Below, one piece after another: positions 1 through 8,231 of a DNA stretch of 64,000 nt. The translations under genes and the position numbers were made by a program. Below the pieces are notes generated by a model, which had not been told where the DNA came from, ran no database searches, and was given only the letters and a program-made list of their open reading frames with translations. This DNA comes from Parasulfuritortus sp037446165 (GTDB lineage: Bacteria > Pseudomonadota > Gammaproteobacteria > Burkholderiales > Thiobacillaceae): assembly GCA_037446165.1 (NCBI GenBank), contig JBBIJC010000001.1, positions 26,335-90,334 of the forward strand. The letters are read 5' to 3'. Each line of letters starts with the position of its first letter. The first letter of the stretch is position 1.

Positions 1-606
1 GAGGCGATGCGCCTGACCCCGGCCGACGAAAAGGTGCTGAAGCTGTTGCCGGCCGACAAGCCGGTCATCCTGATCGTCAACAAGGTCGACACCATGGCCG
101 ACAAGACCCGGCTCCTGCCCTTCCTCAGGGAGACCGCGACCCGCTTCGATTTCGCCGAGATCGTGCCCATGGCCGCGGTGGAGCGGAAGGATGGCGACCG
201 CCTGCTCGGCATACTGGGCAAATACCTGCCCGAGTCCGAAGGCTTCTTCGAGGAAGACGCCATCACCGACCGCAGCGAGCGTTTCCTGGCGGCCGAGATC
301 CTGCGCGAAAAGGTGTTCCGCCTGACCGGCGACGAGATTCCCTACGGTGTCGCGGTCGAGATCGAGCAATACGAGACCGAGCCCTCCGGCCTGCGCCGCA
401 TCCATGCCGTGATCTGGATCGACCGTGACGCGCACAAGCCGATCCTGCTCGGCAAGGGCGGCGAACACCTCAAGCGCATCTCCACCGAGGCCCGCCAGGA
501 TATGGAGAAGCTGTTCGACGCCAAGGTCTACCTGCAATGCTGGGTCAAGGTGAAGAGCGGCTGGGCCGACAACGCGGCGCTGATCAAGTCGTTGGGCCAC
601 GAGTAA
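1..606 (+). CDS. era: GTPase Era, C-terminal part (start lies before the window)
   Basis: Era is an essential GTPase that binds the 3' end of 16S rRNA and helps mature the 30S subunit. The reading frame is open from base 1, so the gene is cut by the window edge and the P-loop and switch regions are missing. What remains starts near the end of the G domain. The guanine-specificity motif NKVD is visible, followed by the linker and a C-terminal KH RNA-binding domain with the GKGGEHLKRI loop and the typical ending around WVKVKSGWADN. It is followed after 12 bases by recO and then pdxJ, the usual era-recO-pdxJ order. Identification is secure from the KH end and the context. Confidence 0.95.
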   Translation, partial: EAMRLTPADEKVLKLLPADKPVILIVNKVDTMADKTRLLPFLRETATRFDFAEIVPMAAVERKDGDRLLGILGKYLPESEGFFEEDAITDRSERFLAAEILREKVFRLTGDEIPYGVAVEIEQYETEPSGLRRIHAVIWIDRDAHKPILLGKGGEHLKRISTEARQDMEKLFDAKVYLQCWVKVKSGWADNAALIKSLGHE

Positions 607-618
607 GCCTCTCCAGTC

Positions 619-1323
619 ATGGCCGAGCGGGTCGATAACGAGGCGGGCTTCATCCTGCACACCCGGCCGTATCGGGAAACCAGCCTGATCGTCGATGTCC
701 TGAGCCGCAACCATGGTCGTCTGGCCGTGGTTGCGCGCGGTGCGCGGCGGCCCATGTCCTCGATCAAATCCCGTTTGCTGAGCTTTCAGCCTCTGCTGTT
801 GTCCTGGTTCGGCAAGGGCGCCTTGCGTACCCTGCACGATGCCGAATGGCAGGGCGGCGATCTGCGCCTGCAGGGCGATGCCCTGATGTGCGGCTTCTAT
901 CTCAACGAGCTGCTGCTCAAGCTGTTGCCCGCTGACGACCCGCACGAACGCCTGTACGACCGCTATGCCGAAACCCTGGCCACCCTGTCGGCCGGCGCCG
1001 TGGCCGAACCGGTCCTGCGCCGGTTTGAACTCGATCTGCTGTCCGAACTCGGCTATGCCCAGACCCTGAGTCACGATGCCGAAGGCGAACGGCTCCAGCC
1101 GGATCGTCGCTACGGTTATGTCTTTGACCGGGGCGTGGTCGAGGCAGGTAGGACCGGACAGGCCTATGCCGGCAAGACCCTGCTCGACATGGCGGCCGGG
1201 GATTTTTCCGACCCGCGCACCCTGGCCGAAGGTAAACTGCTCATGCGCGCGCTGCTCAACCACTACCTGAGCGACAAACCGCTGCTCACCCGTCAACTGC
1301 TTATCGACCTGCAACAACTATGA
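619..1323 (+). CDS. recO: DNA repair protein RecO
   Basis: RecO acts with RecF and RecR to load RecA on SSB-coated single-stranded DNA during gap repair. The 234-aa product has the family's usual length. It opens with an OB-fold segment (HTRPYRETSLIVDVLSR, then GRLAVVARGARRP) and continues with the helical C-terminal domain containing LLRRFELDLLSELGY-like sequence. A zinc-finger Cys cluster is not evident, as in many proteobacterial RecO proteins. The start ATG is 12 bases after era. The stop overlaps the pdxJ start by four bases (ATGA), so translation of the two is probably coupled. Confidence 0.93.
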   Translation: MAERVDNEAGFILHTRPYRETSLIVDVLSRNHGRLAVVARGARRPMSSIKSRLLSFQPLLLSWFGKGALRTLHDAEWQGGDLRLQGDALMCGFYLNELLLKLLPADDPHERLYDRYAETLATLSAGAVAEPVLRRFELDLLSELGYAQTLSHDAEGERLQPDRRYGYVFDRGVVEAGRTGQAYAGKTLLDMAAGDFSDPRTLAEGKLLMRALLNHYLSDKPLLTRQLLIDLQQL

Positions 1324-2057
1324 TCAAACTCGGTGTCAACATCGACCACGTCGCCACTCTCCGGCAGGCGCGCGGCACCCGCTACCCCAGCCCGGTCCAG
1401 GCCGCGCTGATGGCCGAAAATGCCGGCGCGGATTCCATTACCCTGCATCTGCGCGAAGACCGTCGCCATATCCAGGATGCCGATGTGCACATCCTGCGCG
1501 GCATCCTGCGCACCAAGATGAATCTGGAGATGGCCGTGACCGAAGAGATGATCGGCATTGCGCTACAGGTCAGCCCGCAGGATGTCTGCCTGGTGCCCGA
1601 ACGGCGCCAGGAACTGACCACCGAAGGCGGACTCGACGTGGCCGGCCAACTGGCGCGGATGGTCGACGCCTGCCGGCATTTCGCCGAGGCGGGCATCCGG
1701 GTGTCGCTGTTCATCGATCCGGACCCGGTCCAGCTGGAAGCCTCGAAGGCGGCCGGTGCGCCGGTGGTGGAAATCCACACCGGCCGCTTCGCCGATGCGG
1801 TCACCGAGGCCGAAGCCGTACACGAACTGGCCCGCATCCGCACCGCCGTCGAGAAAGGTCGCGCACTCGGCTTGCAGGTCAATGCCGGCCACGGCCTGCA
1901 TTTCCATAATGTCCAAGCAGTCGCGGCGATTCCCGGCGTGACCGAACTCAACATCGGCCACGCCATCGTCGCCGAGGCCATTTTCATGGGCTGGGACAAT
2001 GCGGTCCGGGAGATGAAGCGGTTGATGGTCGAGGCGGCGGGGAACGCAGGACGATAA
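1320..2057 (+). CDS. pdxJ: Pyridoxine 5'-phosphate synthase PdxJ
   Basis: PdxJ condenses 1-deoxyxylulose 5-phosphate with 3-amino-2-oxopropyl phosphate to give pyridoxine 5'-phosphate, the last committed step of DXP-dependent vitamin B6 synthesis. The 245-aa protein starts with the family signature LGVNIDHVATLRQARGT and carries the expected TIM-barrel landmarks: HLREDRRHIQD, the catalytic Glu region EMAVTEEM, HTGRFAD, VNAGHGL and LNIGHAIVAEAIF. The start codon overlaps recO by four bases. In many relatives acpS follows pdxJ. Here it does not. Confidence 0.96.
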   Translation: MIKLGVNIDHVATLRQARGTRYPSPVQAALMAENAGADSITLHLREDRRHIQDADVHILRGILRTKMNLEMAVTEEMIGIALQVSPQDVCLVPERRQELTTEGGLDVAGQLARMVDACRHFAEAGIRVSLFIDPDPVQLEASKAAGAPVVEIHTGRFADAVTEAEAVHELARIRTAVEKGRALGLQVNAGHGLHFHNVQAVAAIPGVTELNIGHAIVAEAIFMGWDNAVREMKRLMVEAAGNAGR

Positions 2058-2181
2058 AGGCGGCTGAACGGGAATTGCACCGGAACACGCCAGGGTCATC
2101 CCGGCCGGGTATGCTGCATAACCGAGCCAGTCAAACGGGTTGTGGTGGCAATCAATGCGTGCATACATTCAGGGAAATAAA

Positions 2182-3015
2182 ATGAGATTCTTGCTGGTCC
2201 TTTCAATCATGACCGGCCTTCTTGCATTCGGGCACTCCGCCAAGGCCGAAGTCGTTTCGCACAGGGCACTGGTGCTTGCAGTCAGCGAAGGCACCTCAGG
2301 CGGCATTGACAACGAGACCGCCCTGAAAAAGTACAAGGCATTGGCCGACGTGGTCGGCAAGGCCCTGCAAACGAAGGTGTCGATTGTTTTCGTCAGGGAG
2401 TTTGCCCAGCTCGAAGAGGGCATGCAGAAGCAGCAGTTCGATATCGTGATGGCCAGACCGTCCGATTACCCGGCACGAGGGGTGCGCGATTATGGCTATC
2501 ACTTCATCGCAACGGCAGAGCCCGCGGGGCACTGCGAGCTGATCGTGGCGAAAGGCTCGCCATTGCAGAGCGTCAAGGATTTGAACGGCCGGTATTTCAT
2601 TTTCCCGGAGAAGCAGGCCTACATGACCCGCTTTTGCCGTGCGGCGCTGCGCGATGAGGGAATCGTGCCGGATGACGCCCATGTTTTTTATGTCCGCGAA
2701 CAAGGCGTCATTCCCTTCTCGCTTAAAAACGGCATCGCCGATGTGGGCGGAGTCGCTTCCTATTCCGGCGCATACACGAAGTGGCTGGCGTCGGGGCAGC
2801 GCGTCCTATATGAATCCCGTGCCCAACCTTATTTCCCGGTCATCGCCTCGCCGTCGCTGAATGAGATGCAGCGCAAACAGGTTCAGGATGCCCTGACCGG
2901 AATGAGCTCGACCTCGGTGGGTCAGAACGAACTCGGGCTACTGTCGATCAAGGGTTTTGTCACCACGGAACAAGACCGTTTCAACAAGCTGCTGAACTGG
3001 TTGGCCATAGATTGA
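2182..3015 (+). CDS. Orphan periplasmic binding protein, PhnD (phosphate/phosphonate) type
   Basis: The product is a 277-aa extracytoplasmic solute-binding protein of the PhnD/type-2 fold. An N-terminal signal peptide is clear (MRFLLVLSIMTGLLAFG, then HSAKA with a probable cut after AKA). Inside are the family's hallmark segments: an early LVLAVSEG strand, YKALADVVGKAL, a FDIVMARPSDY-type stretch, and LIVAKGSPLQSVKDLNGR. I chose the ATG at 2182 because it directly precedes the signal peptide and has AGGGA six bases upstream; an in-frame ATG at 2140 would bury the signal. No permease or ATPase gene is adjacent, so it may serve a distant transporter or a sensor. The ligand is unknown. Confidence 0.75.
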   Translation: MRFLLVLSIMTGLLAFGHSAKAEVVSHRALVLAVSEGTSGGIDNETALKKYKALADVVGKALQTKVSIVFVREFAQLEEGMQKQQFDIVMARPSDYPARGVRDYGYHFIATAEPAGHCELIVAKGSPLQSVKDLNGRYFIFPEKQAYMTRFCRAALRDEGIVPDDAHVFYVREQGVIPFSLKNGIADVGGVASYSGAYTKWLASGQRVLYESRAQPYFPVIASPSLNEMQRKQVQDALTGMSSTSVGQNELGLLSIKGFVTTEQDRFNKLLNWLAID

Positions 3016-3207
3016 GGCGGCCCGGATAAGTCCAGCTCGACCGCCAGCCGGCAAGGTTGCGCCCCATATTTCTAGCCTATAGTGTATTGGCAACCTTGGC
3101 CTTGGCTTGGGCTGCAAGGAATGTCATGGATGTCCGGGAGGGTCGTTCTGGCTGGGGAGGCGGGTGGACATGACTCATGATCAATCCAGTTGCATAGGAG
3201 CAAAAGC

Positions 3208-3585
3208 ATGACCAATCGTTTATTCAAACTCAGTGTGTTGGCCGGAGGCTTGTCGCTTTCCCTTGGTTTGGCGTCGGCTGCGGATCCGAATGGGTCGCAG
3301 GCACAGGCTGGCGTGCAAACGCAGAACCAGGAACAGGTCTATGGCAGTCAGCTCATGACGCGCCAGGAACGCGTCGAATTTCGGACCAAAATGCGCGCCG
3401 CGAAGACAGTTCAGGAACGTGAGCAGATTCGCAAGGAGCACCACGAGCGGATGAAGGAGCGGGCCAAGGCGCGTGGCGTGACCTTGCCCGACGAACCACC
3501 TGCCATGGGTGGCGGCATGGGCCCGGGCGGCGGGATGGGCGGAGGCATGGGCCCGGGCGGCGGGATGGGTGGCGGTCGACGCTGA
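3208..3585 (+). CDS. Small secreted protein with Gly/Met-rich repeat tail
   Basis: This is a 125-aa predicted secreted protein of unknown function. A signal peptide is visible (MTNRLFKLSVLAGG, then LSLSLGLASA, cut before ADPNG). The middle is charged and helical, with MTRQERVEFRTKMRAAK and a His/Glu/Arg-rich segment. The C terminus is a low-complexity GGGMGPGGGMG tail built from a duplicated DNA unit. ATG 3208 is preferred over an upstream TTG at 3190 because AGGAG lies seven bases before it and it begins the signal peptide. Similar short proteins with the QER-type middle occur in other betaproteobacteria, but I do not know a function. Met/His content might suggest metal contact; that is speculation. 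Confidence 0.7.
   Translation: MTNRLFKLSVLAGGLSLSLGLASAADPNGSQAQAGVQTQNQEQVYGSQLMTRQERVEFRTKMRAAKTVQEREQIRKEHHERMKERAKARGVTLPDEPPAMGGGMGPGGGMGGGMGPGGGMGGGRR
3511..3570 (+). repeat. Two tandem 30-bp repeats coding for GGMGPGGGMG
   Basis: Two head-to-tail 30-base units (3511-3540 and 3541-3570) differ at only two positions, followed by a six-base start of a third unit. They encode the Gly/Met-rich tail of the secreted protein at 3208-3585. Length variation by slippage is likely. Confidence 0.85.
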
Positions 3586-3609
3586 TCAGCCCGGTTCTGC
3601 GCCTTGGCG

Positions 3610-5574
3610 TCAGTTGATGCCGAGGCGCAGTTTTGCCGCTGCCAGGGCCTCGGGTATTCCCCTCAGAATCACCACGTCGCCAGCCTCCAGGCGGGTTTCC
3701 GGGGTCGGGTCCGTGGCCCGGATGCCATGCCGGCGTACGGCCAGGATGGTGGCGCCCGCGGATTCCAGATCAAGTTCGCCCAGGGTGTGGCCGATACCGT
3801 TCAAGCCGGCTTCCATGTGCAGCGAGGCCAGGAGTTCCTGGCTGGCGTTTTCATCTTCGGCCTCATCGGTCAGTCCCTTGAAATAGCCGCGCAGGGTGCT
3901 GTAGCGCAATTCGCGCATGGTCCGGATACGCTTCAGCACCGAGCCGAGCGGCACCCCGGCCATGAGCAGGGTTTGCGAGCCGAGCATCAACGCCCCTTCC
4001 AGTATCTCCGGCACCACCTCCATGGCGCCGGCCGACATCAACTGGTCGAGGTCGGCCTCGTCCTTGGTCCGGACGATGACTGGCGCGCCGGGGCGCAAGC
4101 GGTGTGCCGTGGCCAGCACCTTGAGTGCGGTAGGGGTGTGGGCAAAGCTGACCACGATCGCACGGGCACGATTGATACCGGCGGCGGTCAGCACTTCGGC
4201 CCGGGTGCAGTCGCCGAACACCACGTTGTCGCCCGCAGCGGCGGCTTCGTGGACCCGTTTCGGGTCGTCGTCCAGGGCGATGAAGGGGACCCCCTCGGCT
4301 TCGAGGATACGGGCCAGATTCTGGCCGCTCCGGCCATATCCGCACAGGATGACGTGCTTGCTGACGCCGAAGCTCTTCATCACGATCTCGTGCACGCCTT
4401 TCGCCTGTTCCAGCCAGGCGCCCCCGGCCAGTCGGCGGGCCAGCTTTTCACCGTGCAGCATGAGGAAGGGGGCGAGCAGCATGGACAGGATCATGGCGGC
4501 CAGTGCCGCCTGTTTGATGCCGACCGGGATCAGGCCGTAAGTCCCGATCAGGGCCAGCAGGACCAGGCCAAACTCACCGGCCTGGGCCAGGCCGAGGCCG
4601 GTTCTGAGGGCCATCCCCCAGTCGCCGCTGAAGCGTCGGGTCAGGGCCGTGATCAGGAACAGTTTGCCCAGGATCAGGAGGGCCAGCATGGCCAGTGTGC
4701 CGGGCAGCTGGTTGAGCACGGTCATAGTGTCCAGTTGCATGCCGATGGTGACGAAGAACAGGCCCATCAGGATGTCGCGGAAGGGGCGGATGTCGCTTTC
4801 CACCTGGTAGCGGTATTCGGTTTCCGAGATCAGCATGCCGGCGACGAAGGCGCCCAGGGCCAGCGACAGCCCGGCCAGGTCGGTGACGTAGGCCAGGCCC
4901 AGGGTGACGAGCAGCACGTTGAGCATGAACAGTTCGGGCGATTTGCGCGCCGCCACGACGTGGAGCCACGGCCGCAGCAGGCGCTGGCCCAGGACCAGGA
5001 TCAGGCCCAGGGCCAGGACGGCCTTGGCGCCGGCCCAGGCCATCGCCTGGGCCATGTTCTCGCCGCTGGCCAGGGCCGGGATGAAGATGAGCAGGGGCAC
5101 CACGGCCAGATCCTGGAATAGCAGCACGCCGATGATGCGGCGGCCGTGCCCGGTGTCGAGTTCGTTGTGCTCGGCCAGCAGCTTGACCACGATGGCGGTG
5201 GAGGACATGGCCAGTGCGCCACCCAGGGCCAGTCCGGCGCCGATGCCGAGACCGACGGCCAGGCCCAGCGCCGTGGCCAGCAGCATGGTGAGCAGGACCT
5301 GCAGGCCGCCCAGGCCGAATACCAGGCTGCGCATGGTCTTGAGCTTGGCCAGGGAGAACTCCAGGCCGATGGAGAACATCAGGAAAACCACGCCGAATTC
5401 GGCCAGGTTGCGGGTCTGCACGTCCTGCGGTGCGACGTTGAAACCGGACGGTCCGAGCAGGATGCCGACCACCACATAACCCAGCAGTGCCGGGAGCTGG
5501 AGCGCCCGGAACAGCGAAGTGGCCAGTACTGCAGTGGCCAGCAGAAGCAGGATTAGGGCCAGGGTGGAATGCAT
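3610..5574 (-). CDS. Kef-type monovalent cation:proton antiporter with RCK domain
   Basis: A 654-aa membrane antiporter of the CPA2 (KefB/KefC/YbaL) family. Residues 1-390 form about a dozen hydrophobic segments of the Na+/H+ exchanger fold, including the family-typical LLGYVVVGILLGPSG and SSTAIVVKLL. From about residue 407 a TrkA-N (RCK) domain begins with the nucleotide-binding loop CGYGRSGQNLAR, and a TrkA-C domain occupies roughly 570-650. Potassium is the likely ion, but sequence alone does not fix it. The start ATG at 5574 begins at the first membrane helix; the frame stays open far upstream through kdsD, but that extension is antisense to a real gene. It is divergent from kdsD with 42 bases between. 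Confidence 0.88.
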   Translation of the reverse strand: MHSTLALILLLLATAVLATSLFRALQLPALLGYVVVGILLGPSGFNVAPQDVQTRNLAEFGVVFLMFSIGLEFSLAKLKTMRSLVFGLGGLQVLLTMLLATALGLAVGLGIGAGLALGGALAMSSTAIVVKLLAEHNELDTGHGRRIIGVLLFQDLAVVPLLIFIPALASGENMAQAMAWAGAKAVLALGLILVLGQRLLRPWLHVVAARKSPELFMLNVLLVTLGLAYVTDLAGLSLALGAFVAGMLISETEYRYQVESDIRPFRDILMGLFFVTIGMQLDTMTVLNQLPGTLAMLALLILGKLFLITALTRRFSGDWGMALRTGLGLAQAGEFGLVLLALIGTYGLIPVGIKQAALAAMILSMLLAPFLMLHGEKLARRLAGGAWLEQAKGVHEIVMKSFGVSKHVILCGYGRSGQNLARILEAEGVPFIALDDDPKRVHEAAAAGDNVVFGDCTRAEVLTAAGINRARAIVVSFAHTPTALKVLATAHRLRPGAPVIVRTKDEADLDQLMSAGAMEVVPEILEGALMLGSQTLLMAGVPLGSVLKRIRTMRELRYSTLRGYFKGLTDEAEDENASQELLASLHMEAGLNGIGHTLGELDLESAGATILAVRRHGIRATDPTPETRLEAGDVVILRGIPEALAAAKLRLGIN

Positions 5575-5616
5575 GGGTGGAAGCGATAGGGTTGGACACG
5601 TATACTTCGCGCCATT

Positions 5617-6603
5617 ATGACATCCCACCCCGTAACCGACTCCGACATCCTCGACCTGGCCCGACGCACGCTGGACATCGAGGCTGAGGCCGTGTCCGCC
5701 CTGAGAAGCCGCCTGGATGAGGGGCTGGTTCGCGCGGTCGATATCCTGCTGGCCTGCAAGGGTCGGGTCGTGGTCACCGGCATGGGCAAGTCCGGCCACA
5801 TCGGCAACAAGATCGCCTCGACCCTGGCCAGCACCGGCACGCCGTCCTTCTTCATGCACCCGGCCGAGGCCAGTCATGGCGATCTGGGCATGATCACCAG
5901 TCAGGACGTGGTGCTGGCCCTGTCCAATTCCGGCGAGAGTCCGGAGATCATCGCCATCCTGCCCCTGATCAAACGGCGCGGCGCGAAGCTGATCACCATG
6001 ACTGGCCGGACCGACTCGACCATGGCGCGGGAGGCGGACATCCATCTCGATGCGGCCGTGGCCCAGGAGGCCTGTCCGCACAATCTGGCCCCCACGGCAA
6101 GTACCACCGCGGCCCTGGCCCTGGGCGATGCGCTGGCGGTCGCGGCGCTCTATGCCCGTGGCTTCACCGCCGAGGATTTTGCCCGCACCCATCCCGGTGG
6201 TGCGCTGGGTCGCCGCCTGCTGGTTCACGTGCGCGATGTGATGCATACGGGCGATGCGCTGCCGGTGGTCCAGGAGGGCACGCCGTTCAAGGCGGCACTG
6301 CTCGAAATGACGCGCAAGAAGCTGGGCATGACCGCCGTGGTCGATGCCTCGGGCAGGCTCACCGGGGTGTTCACTGACGGCGACCTGCGCCGCTGCCTGG
6401 ATCGTGATCTGGATATGGCCACCACCCGGGTTGAGACGGTGATGACCCGTTCGCCCAAGACCATTTCCGAAGACGCACTGGCGGCCGAAGCGGCGCACTT
6501 CATGGAAGAACGCCAGATCAACGGTCTGCTCGCGGTTGATGCGGCCGGGCGCCTGAGCGGGGCCTTCAACATGCATGACCTGCTCAGGGCCGGGGTCGTA
6601 TGA
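5617..6603 (+). CDS. kdsD: D-arabinose 5-phosphate isomerase KdsD
   Basis: KdsD converts ribulose 5-phosphate to arabinose 5-phosphate, the first step to Kdo for lipopolysaccharide. The 328-aa protein has an N-terminal SIS sugar-isomerase domain (VVVTGMGKSGHIGNKIAST, then ALSNSGESPEI), the HPGGALGRRL link, and two C-terminal CBS domains (about 205-328). This is the standard length and layout. The ATG at 5617 has no strong Shine-Dalgarno sequence. A TATACT hexamer at 5601-5606 is a possible -10 box very close to the start. The stop overlaps kdsC by four bases, so the two Kdo enzymes are coupled. Confidence 0.95.
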   Translation: MTSHPVTDSDILDLARRTLDIEAEAVSALRSRLDEGLVRAVDILLACKGRVVVTGMGKSGHIGNKIASTLASTGTPSFFMHPAEASHGDLGMITSQDVVLALSNSGESPEIIAILPLIKRRGAKLITMTGRTDSTMAREADIHLDAAVAQEACPHNLAPTASTTAALALGDALAVAALYARGFTAEDFARTHPGGALGRRLLVHVRDVMHTGDALPVVQEGTPFKAALLEMTRKKLGMTAVVDASGRLTGVFTDGDLRRCLDRDLDMATTRVETVMTRSPKTISEDALAAEAAHFMEERQINGLLAVDAAGRLSGAFNMHDLLRAGVV

Positions 6604-7130
6604 TCGATGAAGATATTCTGATCCGTGCCCGTGCCGTCAAGGTGCTGGTGTTCGATGTGGACGGCGTGCTGACCGATGGCAGCCTGTTTTACGGTGACGA
6701 CGGCCAGGAGTACAAGGCCTTCAATTCGCGCGATGGCCACGGCATCAAGATGCTGCGCGACAGCGGAGTTGAGGCAGCCATACTGACCGGTCGGACCTCC
6801 AAGGTCGTCCTGCACCGGGCCCGGAATCTGGGTATCTCGCGCATCATCCAGGGCGCCCACGACAAACTGGTTGCTTACCAGGCCATGCTGGCGGAAACCG
6901 GCCTCAGGCCGGAGCAGATCGCCTACATGGGCGACGATCTGGTCGATCTCCCGGTCATGCGCAGGTGTGGCCTGGCCTGCACCGTGCCCGATGCGCCCGA
7001 GGCAGTGAAGGCGCGTTCGCACTATGTCGCCAGGGCCGGTGCCGGGCGCGGCGCGGCGCGCGAGGTGTGCGAGCTGATCATGCAGGCCCAGGGCAGCTGG
7101 CAGGCCCAGTTGGCGCGCTACGACCGATGA
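6600..7130 (+). CDS. kdsC: 3-deoxy-D-manno-octulosonate 8-phosphate phosphatase KdsC
   Basis: KdsC removes phosphate from Kdo-8-phosphate. The 176-aa protein is a HAD-superfamily C0-type phosphatase, with motif I DVDGVLTDG near residue 20, ILTGRTS as motif II, a conserved Lys region (HDKLVAY) and motif IV GDDLVDLPVM. Overlaps of four bases join it to kdsD upstream and lptC downstream, giving one kdsD-kdsC-lptC-lptA-lptB transcription unit that makes Kdo and exports finished lipopolysaccharide. Confidence 0.95.
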   Translation: MIDEDILIRARAVKVLVFDVDGVLTDGSLFYGDDGQEYKAFNSRDGHGIKMLRDSGVEAAILTGRTSKVVLHRARNLGISRIIQGAHDKLVAYQAMLAETGLRPEQIAYMGDDLVDLPVMRRCGLACTVPDAPEAVKARSHYVARAGAGRGAAREVCELIMQAQGSWQAQLARYDR

Positions 7131-7714
7131 TCGGCAGCCATTGGCAACAGATACAGCATTACTGGCTGCCGCTGGTCATCGTCGGGGCGCTGGTGTTGCT
7201 GACCACCTGGCTGGGTCAGTTGGCAGAGAAACAGCCGATGCAGGCCAGCGTGGCGCCGGGCCACAATCCGGATTATTTCGCCGATGACCTGCACGCCACG
7301 GCCTACGATGTGGCCGGCACGCCCCGCTACCATCTGACGGCAAGCAAAATGGTGCATTACATGGATAACGACACCACCACCCTGGAATCGCCGGTCTTCC
7401 TGCGCGACGGACCCGGAGTGCCTCGCGTAACGGCCAGATCCAGCCATGGACTGGTCTCGGCCAATGGTGAAACCGTCACCCTCCTGGACGGGGTGCAGGT
7501 GATCCAGGAGAGCCAGAGTGATGGCGCGCCGCTGGTGCTGACCACCGAATACCTGAAAATCCTGCCCAATGCAGACCGGCTTTCCACCGACAAACCGGTT
7601 ATCCTGCATCAGGCCAGCAGCGTGGTGACGGGGAACTCGATGGCGGCGGATGGCAAGGCGCGAACGCTGCAGCTGAGCGGCCGTGTGAAAGGGATATATG
7701 AGACTCACCATTGA
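7127..7714 (+). CDS. lptC: LPS export protein LptC
   Basis: LptC is a bitopic inner-membrane protein that passes lipopolysaccharide from LptBFG to the LptA bridge. The 195-aa product has one N-terminal membrane helix (YWLPLVIVGALVLLTTWLG, about residues 12-30) and a periplasmic beta-jellyroll containing typical YHLTASKMVHY and DGVQVIQES-like strands. The start is the ATG that overlaps the kdsC stop; a longer open frame upstream lies within kdsC and is not used. The 3' end overlaps lptA by 17 bases. Confidence 0.92.
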   Translation: MIGSHWQQIQHYWLPLVIVGALVLLTTWLGQLAEKQPMQASVAPGHNPDYFADDLHATAYDVAGTPRYHLTASKMVHYMDNDTTTLESPVFLRDGPGVPRVTARSSHGLVSANGETVTLLDGVQVIQESQSDGAPLVLTTEYLKILPNADRLSTDKPVILHQASSVVTGNSMAADGKARTLQLSGRVKGIYETHH

Positions 7715-8231
7715 ACGCGGCCTGATCGCGTTGCTCTGCTGTGCGGCCCTGGCCAGCCCGGCCCGGGCCGAGAAGGCGGATCGGGAGCGGCCGGTCCAGA
7801 TCGAAGCCGACACCGTGCATATGGACGACGCCAAGAAGACCGCCCAGTATGAAGGTCATGTGATCCTGACCCAGGGCACGATGTCGATGCAGGCCGACCG
7901 CATCGACGTCAGCCAGGATGCGCAGGGCATGGCTTCGGGCGTGGCCACGGGCAAGCCGGTGCACTTCAGGCAGAAGATGGAAGGCCGCGACGAATACATG
8001 GAAGCCGATGCCTTGCGGGTTGAATACGATGCCCGGACCGAACTGGTCAAGTTGATCGGTGCCGCCCACGTCAAGCAGGGCGGCGACGATCTGCGCGGCG
8101 CGGTGATCACCTACGACATGAACACCGAGCGTTACCAGGCCCAGGGTTCCGACAGCCGCAACGCAGCTGGCCGCGTTCACGCCGTGATCCAGCCCCGCAA
8201 CAAGGGCCAGGCGCCATCGACTAAGCCATGA
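7698..8231 (+). CDS. lptA: LPS transport periplasmic protein LptA
   Basis: LptA oligomerises into the periplasmic bridge that carries lipopolysaccharide to the outer membrane LptDE. The 177-aa protein has a signal peptide (MRLTIERGLIALLCCAALAS, then PARA) and the OstA/LptA beta-jellyroll with PVQIEADTVHMDD, YEGHVILTQGTM and the YDARTELVKLIGAA strand. Its start lies inside the lptC 3' end and its stop overlaps lptB by four bases. Confidence 0.94.
   Translation: MRLTIERGLIALLCCAALASPARAEKADRERPVQIEADTVHMDDAKKTAQYEGHVILTQGTMSMQADRIDVSQDAQGMASGVATGKPVHFRQKMEGRDEYMEADALRVEYDARTELVKLIGAAHVKQGGDDLRGAVITYDMNTERYQAQGSDSRNAAGRVHAVIQPRNKGQAPSTKP

Noticed and set aside
3604..5121. Long plus-strand frame of 505 codons rich in Gln, Gly and His
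   Set aside because: It is fully antisense to the Kef-type antiporter, which has clear motifs. High GC content produces long open antisense frames.
5575..6576. Minus-strand extension of the antiporter frame by 334 codons
   Set aside because: It runs antisense through kdsD, and the antiporter family begins at the ATG at 5574.
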